Source: Paralithodes platypus (Eukaryota; Arthropoda; Malacostraca; Decapoda; Lithodidae). Taken from it: a stretch of DNA of 64,000 bases. Position numbers and translations under genes: made by a program. Location of the stretch: NCBI GenBank assembly GCA_032716605.1, contig CM064571.1, forward strand, positions 12,531,720 through 12,595,719, read 5' to 3'. Numbering within the stretch: position 1 is the stretch's first letter; each line of letters opens with the position of its first letter. Under the pieces are notes generated by a model. That model saw only the letters and a list, made by a program, of their open reading frames with translations, ran no database searches and was not told the DNA's origin. This document shows positions 43,796 through 54,792 of the stretch, in pieces.

Positions 43796-45930
43796 TCAAG
43801 GGACGTTCGAGCCAAAATGCCTGGACACACGGGGTTTGAAGCAATTTAAGTCATAGGAAGCGGGAAAAACTGATTCTGGGAGAGAGTTCCAGAGCTCAGC
43901 TGTTGAGTAGAAGAAAGTTTGAGAGTAACGTTTCACTCTTGGGTTGGAGAGTTGCACAGAGTAGGGGTGGGATTCAGTTGCAAGACGGGTAGCACGTGCC
44001 CTACGTAAAGGATGTGGTATGCACTGAGATAGCTCTGAGGAACACTGATTATTATAGTAGCAATAGAATAGTGAGAGAGATGCAACATTGCGGCGGAGAG
44101 AGAGAGATTGCAGAGAGTTGGTGAGTGGACGGGAGTTAATGATACGAAAGGCCTTCCTTTCAACCTTGTCTAGGAGAGCGGTGTGAGAGGAACCTCCCCA
44201 CACATGTGAACAATACTGAATACAAGGACGCACTATGCCCCTGTACAGAGCAAGAAGCTGTGCAGGAGAAAAGAACCCCTTAAGGCGGTTGAGCACACCC
44301 AGCTTCTGGGAGGCTGCCTTAGCAAGACTGGCAATATGGTCCTTCCAAATGAGAGCAGAAGAAAAAGAGACACCAAGAATATTGAGAGAAGATGAAGGGT
44401 TGATTTTTGTATTGTTGAAGAATAAGGGATAGTCCGCTGGGAGATCCTGACGGGTAGATAGATGGAGAAATTGGGTTTTGGAAGCATTAAATTTAACAAG
44501 GTTTTCTCTGCCCCAATTGGAAATAGTATTTATATCAGAATTTAAGAGTTCTAAGGCTTCATTACGTTTGTCGTTGAGGGATTGCTGGCTGGGGCGTTCT
44601 GAAAAAGTAATTGAGTAGTGTAAGGTTGATTCGTCTGCGTATGAATGGATGGGAATTAAGGTACAGCTAAGGAGATCATTTATAAAAATTAGAAAGAGAA
44701 TAGGAGATAGGACAGAGCCCTGAGAACACCGGAGTTTATAGGGTGAGGAAGTGAACAATGGCCGTCCACAACCGCGGCTATGGAACGGCCGGAAAGGAAA
44801 TTAGAGACAAAGGCACAGATGGAGGGATAGAAACCGAAGGAGGGTAGTTTACAAATTAAAGATTTATGCTAGACTCTATCGAAGGCTTTCGATATGTCTA
44901 GTGCAATAGAAAAAGTCTCACCGAAGTCCCGAAAGGAGGATGACCAAGAGTTAGTAAGATATGAAAGAAGATCACCAGTAGAGCGACCCTTAAGGAAGCC
45001 ATACTGGCGATCTGAGAGCAGATTATGAGAAGAGAAATGCTTAAGAAATTTGGAAGCAAGAATAGTTTCAAAAACTTTAGAAAGACAAGAAATGAGAGCA
45101 ATTGGACGATAGTTGGAGGGTTGAGAGGGGTCACCCTTCTTTGGAACAGGTTGAATGTGAGCAAACTTCCAGCATGAAGGGAAGATGTTAGAGGATAGAC
45201 AGAGACGAAAGAGTTTGCCTAGGCAGGGAGTCAGCACGGAAGCACAGTTTTTGAGAACAACAGGAGGAACACCCTCCGGACCGTACGCCTTATTAGTGTT
45301 AAGCCCACAGAGGGTAGAAAGTACATCTTTTGAAGAGATTTGGATATTAGGCATAAGTAAGAGAGAGGAGGGCGGAGAGGGAGGAATAGCACCGGAATCA
45401 TCCAAGGTGGAGTTTCTAGCAAAAGTTTGAGCGAAGAGTTTAGCTTTGTCAGAGGAAGAAGTGATGGTTGTGCCATCAGAGTGGGAAAGGGGAGGGAAAG
45501 ACGAGGAAGAGAAATTGTTGGAGAGGTTTTTGGCTAGATGCCAGAAAGCTTGGGAAGAGCTAGAGTTGGATAGTTCAGTGCATTTATTATTGATGAAAGA
45601 GTGTTTGGCAAGTCGAAGAACAGATTTGGCTTGATTCCGGGCAGAAACATATGAAGAATGAGAGTCTTGAGTTTTAAGGCGTCGGTTCCGTTTGAATGCT
45701 TCCTCCTTATTGCGGACAGCAGTAGAACCGGTGTGAGTAAACCAAGATGTTTTAGCATTACTCTGAGAGAAAGAGAATGGAATGTATGCTTCCATGCCCG
45801 ATAGGATTACCTCGGTAATGCGTTCAGCACTCTCCGAGGGTCCTCGGCCACGGAAGCAGAAATCATTCCATGGGAAATCAAATAAGTACTGCCGAAGAGC
45901 CTCCCAGTCGGCAGCGCCAAAGTGCCACAA
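43796..45930 (-). pseudogene. LINE reverse transcriptase
   Basis: The upstream part (44,869-45,930, 353 residues) has LNTNKAYGPEGVPPVVLKNC, IQPVPKKGDPSQPSNYRPIA and SIALDISKAFDRV; it ends at a TAG (44,869-44,871) where the Trp of the FDRVWH motif is expected. The downstream part (43,796-44,758, 320 residues) has CSQGSVLSPILFLIFINDLL and SYADESTLH, so the catalytic YADD is YADE here. The C-terminal region has YCSHVWGGSSHTALLDKV and ends RHFGSNVP. A frameshift near 44,725 separates the parts. At least four lesions plus the active-site change make it inactive. Confidence 0.9.
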
Positions 45931-46660
45931 GCGCCGCCGGCTAGGAGGATCGGGTGGCCGTACTGGAGAGATAGGACAGGTGACAGAGATAAGTTTATAT
46001 GGTCGGAGGAGCCCAAAGGAGAGAAAAGATCGACAGTATAAGAAGAAGGGTTAGAAGTTAGAAACAGGTCAAGAATGTTTGGCCGATCTCCGATGCGATC
46101 CGGGATACGGGTGGGTTGCTGAACTAACTGCTCTAGGTCATTTAGGATAGAAAAGACGTAGGCTTGTTCACCAGGTGGATCAGTAGTGTGAGAGGAGAGC
46201 CATTGGCGGTGGTGAACGTTGAAATCTCCTAAGATGGAGATTTCTGAGAAAGGAGAAATGGATAGAATGTGTTCCACTGTAGAGTTTAGATAGTCAAAGA
46301 ATTTGGAAAGTTGGTAGAGTTAGGGGAAAGATAGACAGCACAGAAATATTTAGTAAGAGAATGACAGGAAAGTTTGAGCCATAAAGTTGAGAATTCAGAG
46401 GAGTCGAAATCGGGAACACGAGAGCAAGTGAGTTTGTTGTGCACATATGCACAACATCCGCCTTTGGCTTTGAAACTAGGATAGAGAAAGTAGGAGGATA
46501 CAGAGAAGGGGCTGCTGGATGTTGCTACAGACACCTGAGTTTCGGTGAGGAAGAGAAGATCAGGTTTGTAGGAGGAGAGATGGTGCTCAACAGAGTGAAA
46601 GTTAGAGGAAAGTCCACGAATGTTGCAGAAATTAATAGAAAGAGTAACAGGCCGAGGTCC
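45807..46660 (-). pseudogene. LINE apurinic-like endonuclease domain
   Basis: The frame from about 46,660 to 46,286 carries the first motifs (NIRGL.., PDLLFLTETQ). A one-base shift near 46,310 leads into 45,807-46,277, which has [25 protein letters not shown] and the SSDH motif, hallmarks of the EEP nuclease that nicks target DNA for target-primed reverse transcription. A second shift near 45,950 joins to the RT frame. The catalytic Asp, Asn and His are present, so the domain is damaged by frameshift rather than decayed. Confidence 0.85.
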
Positions 46661-46716
46661 AGGTAATTGAGTTGGGTCGTCAGGGGATGGTCGGTCGGGT
46701 GTGGGGGCATTTATGG

Positions 46717-47008
46717 CCCCCCCCCTGGGGACTCCGAGACTGGGCTAGAATTCATAATTTTTTGTTTTTTTTAAATTTTGGTGTGGAGGAATGAAGTGTG
46801 GTGTGCATGTTTAGTGTAGTGAAGTTGATAGGGGGAGGAGGTGTTTGTGAGAGCTTTCTGGATTGCTCTCAGTGTAAATGAGGCACAAAGAAAATCAGTA
46901 AGAGAGGCCAAGCAAATGAAACAGGAGTTCCAGCAACTCTTTATCACATGCCTATAACCTCACCTGGGTCTAGCCCTGATCGATTGGTGCCTACAATCTC
47001 CCCACAAA
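46717..47008. other. No gene; possible LINE 5' region
   Basis: Sequence between the endonuclease start and the next (TA)n. A C run at 46,717-46,724 is present. No ORF1 found. Confidence 0.4.
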
Positions 47009-47147
<139 letters not shown>

Positions 47148-48239
47148 ATCAATCAATCAATCAATTTTATTTCGTAGTAAATAACATACTGTATATAGAG
47201 GAAGTAGGTGGATTATAGCCTACTGTACACATAAACTCACAAATTAGAGTAATAGTATGTATGCATCTTAAGAATAAATTATTATTACTTGTTCAATTTG
47301 AGAAATAACTTAAAGTTAAATTTGTACATGAGAATACAAATACAAAAAATACTATATGAGAGAACAAACAATTCATTGAGAACAATGATAAGTCCAGATA
47401 AAAGCAATATTGAAAATATATTAAAATATTAATAAAAGAAACTATACAAAAATGTAATAAAAATGAAATTTGTATACACATTTTATAATATTAAAACAAT
47501 TTAAAAAAACAACCACAATTATTGCAAAATTAAGGAACTATTCAATGTTCAAAAATACACCGAATAGTTCGTACCTCCAAGTTAGTTATACACCTACCAG
47601 AAATAATACCATGTGCACAGCATATTGATAAAAACAAGAACACAACAGCCCATAACCAGTTAATATGACAATATCACTGGAGTTCTCCGTTCCTCATGGC
47701 GTTGTACCCAAGTTACCCTAGCAGTCACAATATCCATGGTCAGATTAGATACATCCACACCATACGCATTTTTAAACAGCTTTTTTGTATACATATAGAA
47801 ATAGCCACATTTAACCCTTCCTACCCGGGCAGCCTTTCTTAATGACGGAGGCTGTATCCGGGCGATCTGGCTGAAAACACAACAAAAGTAAACTAAGGCT
47901 AATCTCGCTTAATATACTACCTACAATAATCAAACATATGTCAAAATGGGCGCCTTACCTTCCCGCGTAGAATGGCATTGAGTAGAGCTTTCTAGCTCAA
48001 GTAGTTCAGGAGTTATGGTGATGGAAGTGGAGGTAACTTTTGCCGCGTATTTACCTCGCCGCGTCACAACGCTCACCCGCGGCCCAGGCTACGACGAACG
48101 TTTTGACTCGTCGCTCTACCTTGAATTATGGCAGGAAGCGATTTTTTAGTGTTTCATTGTTTATTATGCCATATGTTATTGTTATTATGATATTTTCACT
48201 CAATAAATATTTTTTTTCTGAAGTAATTTGTGTGTCTGT

Positions 48240-48625
48240 CACTTATACTTAGTTTTATTGTTATTATTATAGTAATTATGATTATTTATACTGGACTATG
48301 GTAATTGATAGTGTCATTTTCACTTCTTTATTGTTAGGAATATATATTTTAGTGTCACTTTCACTTGTTCATATTGTTCTGAAGGCACTTATTATTACTT
48401 ATGTGTGTCTCTTTCACTTAGACTTAGTTTTATAGTCATTATTATAGTAGTTATGATTATTTATACTGGACTATGGTAATTGATAGTGTAATTTTCACTT
48501 CTTTATTGTTAGGAATATATATTTTAGTGTCACTTTCACTTGTTCATATTGTTCTGAAGGCACTTATTATTACTTATGTGTCTCTTTCACTTATACTTAG
48601 TTATATTATTATTATTGAGTGTCAC
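48240..48625. repeat. 178-bp tandem duplication in the piggyBac 3' region
   Basis: 'ttatactggactatggtaat' recurs at about 48,286 and 48,464, 178 bp apart. The two copies are nearly identical and lie between the transposase stop and the 3' terminal repeat. Confidence 0.9.
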
Positions 48626-48644
48626 TATCACTGTCACTTACACT

Positions 48645-50255
48645 TCAATAGTTTGCCAGAGTGTGGAAATCATTGAAGCAGGTACCGGCACACAGTCCCA
48701 CCTGACACTCGAGGCATTGCCAAGTGGTTTTTGTGGGTTTGCTTGGTCGTCGAGTTGTGCGGGTGCACACATAGCACCTCTTCTGCATCCTTATTCGGCT
48801 GTTAGGACCCTGGAAAGGAAGGGCGACGAGCTGGTGCTTTCTGATGAAGTCGGCACACCCTATTCTGTCCATCATGCCTGGTCCTTGTAGTGGCCTCCCT
48901 GGTGTACCCGCATGTTTTACCAGGAGCTCATGTATCAGCTGCTTTTGGAAGGTCCGCAAGCTCTTGTACTTGATGACTGGACACCTCAAACGGTAGATGT
49001 TGTACGCGTTGAGGACAGACATATCTACTGTATGCAGGACAAACTTCTTGTACCACCTGCAAGATGTTCGCAGGCAGTCTATGAAGCCCATCTGCATGTC
49101 GGACTTGTCGACGAGGCGCATGTCCAGGTTATAGTCCAGAACAGCAGCTGGTTTTGTGATAGGGTTCTTAGTTTTTCGGTCCACCTTCCCTGTGGGGACC
49201 ATCTCTGCTTTGTGGCATGTGGTGAGGAGGTTGACCTTGCGCTGGTCATGCCAGTGGATGGAGAGGATGGGGCCACACTTCTTATGGAATATGTCCGTCT
49301 TCTTAGTTTTTGTTGGGTAGGCTGGCATGCCCTTCCTCTTCCCCTTCACTGTGCCGACAGTTCCGGTCTTGCGGTCATGGAGGTACTTGGCGAGGATAGG
49401 CGACGTGTAATAATTGTCGGTATAGAGGACGTGGTTGTCATGGAAGTACCTCTCCATCATCCTCTTTACCACAGCGCCGCCAAAACCAATGAGGGGGTCA
49501 ATCTCCACCTCACCACCCTTGCCGCTGTAGACTATAAAGTCGAGCACATATCCCGTCTTGCAGTCGCAGAGGACGAAGAGCTTGATGCCGAAGCGGTGTC
49601 TCTTTGACGGGATATACTGTCGGAAGTGCAGCCTACCACGAAACAGGACCAGAGACTCGTCGATGCACAGCTTCTGAAATGGAATCAGGTAGGTGGAAAA
49701 CCGATGACGTATCATGTCATACAGTTGCCTGATCTTCCAGAGTGTGTCGGGCTCGTGGACATGCATGTTATTTGTTAGGTGGAAATATGAGAAGATGTCG
49801 AAGTACCTATCCCTTGACATGAATTTGCCAAATGCTGGAGTCGTTGTGAGGTCGCCAGTTATCCAGTAGTCGGCCAGAATGTGCTTCTTTATGTGTGTCA
49901 TCAGCATTGTGAGTGCCAAGAACACATATAATTCTGCCACAGTGAGAGCTCTCCATGCCACCATCTTTGCACTTGTCTGCCTGCCAAGAAAGTTTGAACA
50001 GATAGCCTGGTGGTGATTTGTCTCTTTGACAAGGTATTCCATGACTTCATTGTCGTAGAAGCCACAGAAAAGTTCACTGGGGGTGGCATTTGGGCCACAG
50101 GGATATGCTGGTGACACCCCAGAACCCTGTTGTACCTCATCAAAGGCAGGAAAATCTGGCACAAAATCTGCCCCATCTGACCACACAAACATTTCAGCAG
50201 GTCGAGGACGAGGACGTGGAGCTGCAGCAGGCACACGCCCTGGACGCCCTGGCAC
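48645..50255 (-). CDS. piggyBac transposase, catalytic domain and zinc finger
   Basis: A 536-residue open frame. The DDE_Tnp_1_7-type domain spans about residues 28-430. Candidate catalytic aspartates: D199 in CIDESLVLFRGR, D280 in VLYTDNYYTSPILAKYL, and D383/D386 in LVDKSDMQMGFID, the same order as the DDD of piggyBac. The C-terminus (about 490-530) is a Cys-rich cross-brace zinc finger, RCYVCTRTTRR..CLECQVGLCAGTC, which binds the terminal repeats in known piggyBac proteins. The first methionine lies in an Arg/Pro/Gly-rich linker. The same frame runs upstream to 51,341 with two stops. The domain itself shows no lesion, so cut-and-paste activity at TTAA is possible if a start within the linker is used; that is inference. 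Confidence 0.93.
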   Translation of the reverse strand: MPGRPGRVPAAAPRPRPRPAEMFVWSDGADFVPDFPAFDEVQQGSGVSPAYPCGPNATPSELFCGFYDNEVMEYLVKETNHHQAICSNFLGRQTSAKMVAWRALTVAELYVFLALTMLMTHIKKHILADYWITGDLTTTPAFGKFMSRDRYFDIFSYFHLTNNMHVHEPDTLWKIRQLYDMIRHRFSTYLIPFQKLCIDESLVLFRGRLHFRQYIPSKRHRFGIKLFVLCDCKTGYVLDFIVYSGKGGEVEIDPLIGFGGAVVKRMMERYFHDNHVLYTDNYYTSPILAKYLHDRKTGTVGTVKGKRKGMPAYPTKTKKTDIFHKKCGPILSIHWHDQRKVNLLTTCHKAEMVPTGKVDRKTKNPITKPAAVLDYNLDMRLVDKSDMQMGFIDCLRTSCRWYKKFVLHTVDMSVLNAYNIYRLRCPVIKYKSLRTFQKQLIHELLVKHAGTPGRPLQGPGMMDRIGCADFIRKHQLVALPFQGPNSRIRMQKRCYVCTRTTRRPSKPTKTTWQCLECQVGLCAGTCFNDFHTLANY

Positions 50256-51341
50256 ACGCCCCTGGCCACTCGGATGCCCAGGCGGACGCCCTGCACGCCC
50301 ACGCCCACGCCCAGGCCCAGGGGCAGCGGCATCGGCAGGCTGACCATGTCCACGACCTCGAGGTCCTTTGACTCTTCTTGTCGGGACTCCCTATTCCTCT
50401 TCCTCTTCCTCTTCCTCTTCGTTTTCCTCTTCCTCAGGCGATGTCAGGTCATCTGGGGCAATGTCGGGGTCGTCAGCAGCCTCTTCAGGAGTCAACTCTG
50501 GTGAAGAATAGACCGGGCGTCGGCGGCGTGGGGCTGCGGGAGGTTGAGCAATGGGAGCCTCGGCCTCGGGAGTTGGGCTCCTTTTGCGGCTAGCCGGGGA
50601 CTTTTCCGCAGGAAATAATGACCTACGATGCGGGGCCTGTGGTGACACACTGCGGGAGGCCAATGGCGCACTTGTAGAGGCCCTTTGGTCATCTTAAGGG
50701 ACAGATGAAGCTGAGGGCTGTGGGTGGCCCTCCCGGCGTCCCGGGTCAAGGCGTCGTGACAAAGGAATGCGGGTGGTTGCTAGGCCTGGGTCGGTGTCAC
50801 TCTCACTATCTACGCCTTCCCTCACTTTTTCTGCCTCCCTGCGTGCTTTCTTGGCTGCACTTTTCACTAAAGACTGTTTATAGAAGTATTTACCCACTTT
50901 CAAGGGCGTACGGGCAGGCAAAGGGGAAGGTCCTGGCGTAGGGCTAGGGCTAGGCCTACCCTGACCTACGAAACTAGGCGAAGGGGTTGGCCCTAGCACA
51001 CTTGGTACTTCAATAGCACCTTCCTCCACCACTTCCACATCAGGATCATCACTACTATCACCCCCCTCAAATAAATCAACATTGTCATCAGCACCAAATC
51101 CCACAAAATCGTCAATTTCGCTCCCACTTCTACTCTGAATATAGAGGTTTTTGTCCACAGAGCTTTCACCACTGCTCAAATCCTGGTTGAAAAGTTCACG
51201 GTGTATTGCACTGTCACTTAGCAAACGTTTCACTTTCCTTACTTTCCTTTTCTTCTCGGTTGGCAGAGGCGTAGATGTTGCAAGCGGGGTAGCACTGGGA
51301 CGCGCGGGAGATTGCACAGTATCGGACGCGTCGGAATTCAT
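50256..51341 (-). pseudogene. piggyBac transposase N-terminal region, two in-frame stops
   Basis: In the same frame as the catalytic ORF. It starts MNSDASDTVQSPARPS at 51,341, then a basic KKRKVRKVKR stretch (possible nuclear signal), acidic patches (SDDPDVEVVEEG) as usual for piggyBac N-termini, and Pro/Ser-rich sequence to TAA at 50,694-50,696. It resumes as ASRSVSPQAPHRRS.. with a Glu run ending in TAG (50,391-50,393), then Gly/Arg-rich sequence into the catalytic ORF. A mirrored-frame ORF on the plus strand is a shadow. The stops could be mutations or could limit the protein to the 536-residue form. Confidence 0.8.
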
Positions 51342-51856
51342 TTTTTTGCTGTAGCTCTCAATGGCGGCAACGTAGGAACTGATAAGCGTGGTAGTTGAGG
51401 CTTGGTGGCGCTACGATCGCCCCCGCAAAGTAAAACTTGCCCGCGCAAAATTTAAAGCACGCTTTCAAGCAAATGCCTTACATAAGGCATACCGGGCATA
51501 AGGCATTCAGCCGCGCTGTCCTTACCTAAGGCAGCCCGGGTAGGAAGGGTTAAGGAAAGGCATATTAACACTAATAATGGAAATATCAGATTGTATAAGC
51601 CTCTTCATATATATAGCAAGAGTAATAGCAATGTGATGTCTGAGTAACAAGAAGTTACAGGTCTCTGCTACTTCATGGTTACTGGCAAAGGTTGGAGCTC
51701 CTATCATACGTTTCATGGCTTTAGCGTAAGCTACCTCAAATGCTTTAAATATAGAAGATTTATAGACATTTGCATGATTCCAAAGACATAAACCATAGTC
51801 AGGCTTGCAGTAGGAGTTGAATAGAAATAACAATGTATCTCTGTTTACTATATACA

Positions 51857-51904
<48 letters not shown>
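51857..51904. repeat. (TA)n microsatellite
   Basis: A TA run between two LINE fragments in opposite orientation. Confidence 0.95.
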
Positions 51905-51909
<5 letters not shown>

Positions 51910-53117
51910 CCAACATGGTGAAACACATACAACAGCACTGGATATATCAAAGGCATTTGATAGAGTCTGGCATCAATCCTTATTGTCGAAGATGTCACAC
52001 TACGGCCTTGCATCATTAGTTCCACTAATTTCTTCTTATCTTCATAACAGAAAAATACGTGTAATGGTAGATGGCCTTTATTCTCAATTTCACTCAATAA
52101 ATGCTGGTGTTCCCCAGGGATCAGTTTTGGCCCCAACTCTGTTCCTCATTCATATCAATGATCTCATATCTACCACTCATAATCCAATACATTCCTACGC
52201 AGATGACTCAACACTCCACAGTTCCTTCACATTTACCAATTCTTTCACCCAACCCGATCTTATAAATTCAAAAATAAACACTGCAATTTCTCTGAACCAG
52301 GGCCTTTCTAAAATTAATGAATGGGGACAAAAGAATCTAGTTTCCTTTAATGCACAGAAAACCAAGTACATTCAATTTTCTAACCGACAGAATCTCACTG
52401 ACTCCCATATATTTTTTAATGATGTAAATATTCCCACTTCCCCTAGTATTGACATTCTCGGTGTAACATTAACTACTAATTGAGCTGGACACATTATGTT
52501 AGAAGCATTGCTAAGAATACCTTTAAAAAACTGGGACTCCTGTACAGAGTTCGAGAATTCTTCACTGACGAGCAGTTGGCCGTAATATATAAAAGTCATG
52601 TGCGTTCTCAGATGGATTACTGTTCACCTCTGTGGGGTGGAAGTGGAGTGGTTGCATTGAGGCAGTTGGACAAAATTCAAAATAAAGCTATTAGATTAAT
52701 CAATAACCCTGCAATCACACAGGACCTTCCTACATTATCCATACGAAGAAACATTGCATCCCTTGCATTATTCTACAGATATTTTCACAGCAATTGTTCC
52801 GAGGAACTTGCTTCAATTGTGCCGCCTCTCCACATCTTTCCCCGTAGAACTAGGGCAGCTGAGAGCGCCCATGAATTTACACTTTCTCCTCCACAATGCA
52901 GAACTTCTGCTTATCAGAATTCATTTATCCCCAGAGCTACTACTCTTTGGAATTCACTTCCCTCGAATTGCTTTCCACAAACTTACAATCTACAAATTTT
53001 TAAATCCAGTTGTTACAAACATTTTATGAATGGAGGATGCCTTTAGGCACATGGACCTTTTTGTTTTTTCTGTGTTTTTCCTTCCTCCGTTCATTGTCTC
53101 TTAAAAAAAAAAAAAAT
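51905..53117 (+). mobile_element. 5'-truncated CR1/Jockey-like LINE with A-rich tail
   Basis: Reverse transcriptase from the TALDISKAFDRVWH motif onward: NAGVPQGSVLAPTLFLIHIN, SYADDSTLHSS (intact YADD, near 52,197), INEWGQKNLVSFNAQKTKYI; then after a single frameshift near 52,483 HVRSQMDYCSPLWGGSG and 'LWNSLPSNCFPQTYNL'. Open parts are 51,833-52,483 and 52,480-53,046. The 3' end has a run of 14 A at 53,103-53,116, which fits target-primed insertion. Same broad clade as the 43,712 copy, with distinct sequence. Confidence 0.88.
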
Positions 53118-53128
53118 ATACAGTATAT

Positions 53129-54663
53129 TGTCACGGCCCTACAGTGTTGAACCCAAGAGATTAAAATTCAAACACCGGCATCACACTATCTGACTACGTA
53201 TATAACTCCAAAATGGTTTTTAACACACCAATGAAGAAGGATGATATCAAACACCACTAATTTTTGTATTAAATAAATTATAATTAACTAGGGTAAACGA
53301 ACAGGTTCACAAGCACAATACTTCAGTTAATCAAAGCAATGATATTTAACACAAAATACACCAGAAGAAACACCAGAGTAACAGTGGATAAGAATTGACT
53401 AAACACACCGAATGAAAGCTTTAAGTAAATGCACTCCTTACAAGGAATAAACACACTGAGAGAACACTGAAGACAAACGGTTAATCAACACTTAGTACAC
53501 TGAATATAAACTGTGAATCACACTTAGTACACTGAATATAAACTGCGAATCACACTTAGTACACTGAATATAAACTGTGAATCACACTTAGTACACTGAA
53601 TATAAACTGTGAATCACACTTAGTACACTGAATATAAACTGCGAATCACACTTAGTACACTGAATATAAACTGTGAATCACACTTAGTACACTGAATATA
53701 AACTGCGAATCACACTTAGTACACTGAATATAAACTGCGAATCACACTTAGTACACTGAATATAAACTGTGAATCACACTTAGTACACTGAATCTAGTAC
53801 ACTGAATATAAACTGTGAATCACACTTAGTACACTGAATATAAACTGCGAATCACACTTAGTACACTGAATATAAACTGTGAATCACATTTAGTACACTG
53901 AATATAAACTGTGAATCACACTTAGTACACTGACTATAAACTGCGAATCACAACTCAATCACAAATCAACACACGACACCATAATATACCACCACGGCGT
54001 AAAACACACAAACACCACTCACGATATTTAATTAACATTGATTGACAGGCTACCGTGTTTAGATAATTATCGCCAGATAACGCTCGGACGACGTATGTAC
54101 TCAAGGACACGAATCAGTGTCCACTAAACAAACACATAAACGCACTCCAACATAACCACACACCAAATATATATAGAGCACCATACACACACTTGGGCTC
54201 GTTACACATACACAATATATATTATTGCTGTCTCATCTCCCTTCCAAGGATACTAAACATTACACTCACCTAAGTGTCTTAACTCACGAAACTAGGAAGT
54301 CAGCAAACACGAACATACACAGGCCCAGGCTGGAGCGAGGGAGCTTCCTTGTCTCAGTCCTCCGCCTGGTTCAGGGCGACACTGATTCTGTACCCTTACT
54401 TCCTAACACACATCTCTTTCCTACCCTCTAACTTTCGGCAAGAAAATGGAGTCACACGAGTCTTTTAACAGAGTCACACGGGCTCCTTATAATGTCTTCT
54501 CATGCCGTGGGAAACATATTCTCTCACGGCTCCAAGATGTCAATATGCCCATAAAATTTCCTTTCCCATGGACTCCTCGGTATTGACCACCACCAGATAC
54601 CAGTTTGTTTGTTAGGGTAGATTAGCGCCTCATCTCTCCTTCTCTCCTCCTCTGCACATCACA
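53129..54663 (-). repeat. Gypsy 3' LTR expanded by a 32-bp VNTR
   Basis: 1,535 bp against 859 bp for the other LTR. The excess comes from about 14 copies of a 32-bp repeat ('cacttagtacactgaatata' plus 'aactgtgaatca') at about 53,510-53,950, where the other LTR has two, and from about 265 bp (54,219-54,483) missing in the other LTR. Confidence 0.9.
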
Positions 54664-54792
54664 TCCTCCCCCTTAAAAAAGAAATTTGACAGCGGCAAAT
54701 TTAGGCATTCACATACATCTTTTTAAATGCGGGACAGGTGGTCAGTAATGACATAACATTTCCCTGGAATATGAATGATATTGAGGTGGTAC

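Larger units (their letters stand above)
43712..46716 (-). mobile_element. Near-complete CR1/Jockey-like LINE, broken
   Basis: Read from 46,716 downwards: endonuclease start (NIRGLSSNFHSVEHHLSSYK), then endonuclease end, reverse transcriptase and the 3' UTR with the 'gcgagtgcctcccccat' tail. The 3' end abuts (TA)n. Fragments of the same family lie at 1,298, 4,681 and 59,803. An ORF1 is not recognised upstream; the 290 bp beyond 46,716 is unassigned. Confidence 0.85.
47815..51549 (-). mobile_element. Structurally complete piggyBac element
   Basis: A 3,735-bp element with TTAA on each side (47,811-47,814 and 51,550-51,553). Terminal inverted repeats of 22 bp, CCCTTCCTACCCGGGCAGCC-TT against the same with one difference (T for A). 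Subterminal 'tgccttatg' and 'ccttaggtaagg' repeats lie at the 5' end (51,470-51,530). It encodes a transposase on the minus strand. It sits in a LINE whose frame reads across the site. Near-perfect ends suggest recent movement. Confidence 0.93.

Noticed and set aside
48912..49607. A 231-residue plus-strand ORF
   Set aside because: Shadow of the piggyBac transposase on the other strand, which has family motifs and a matching domain order.
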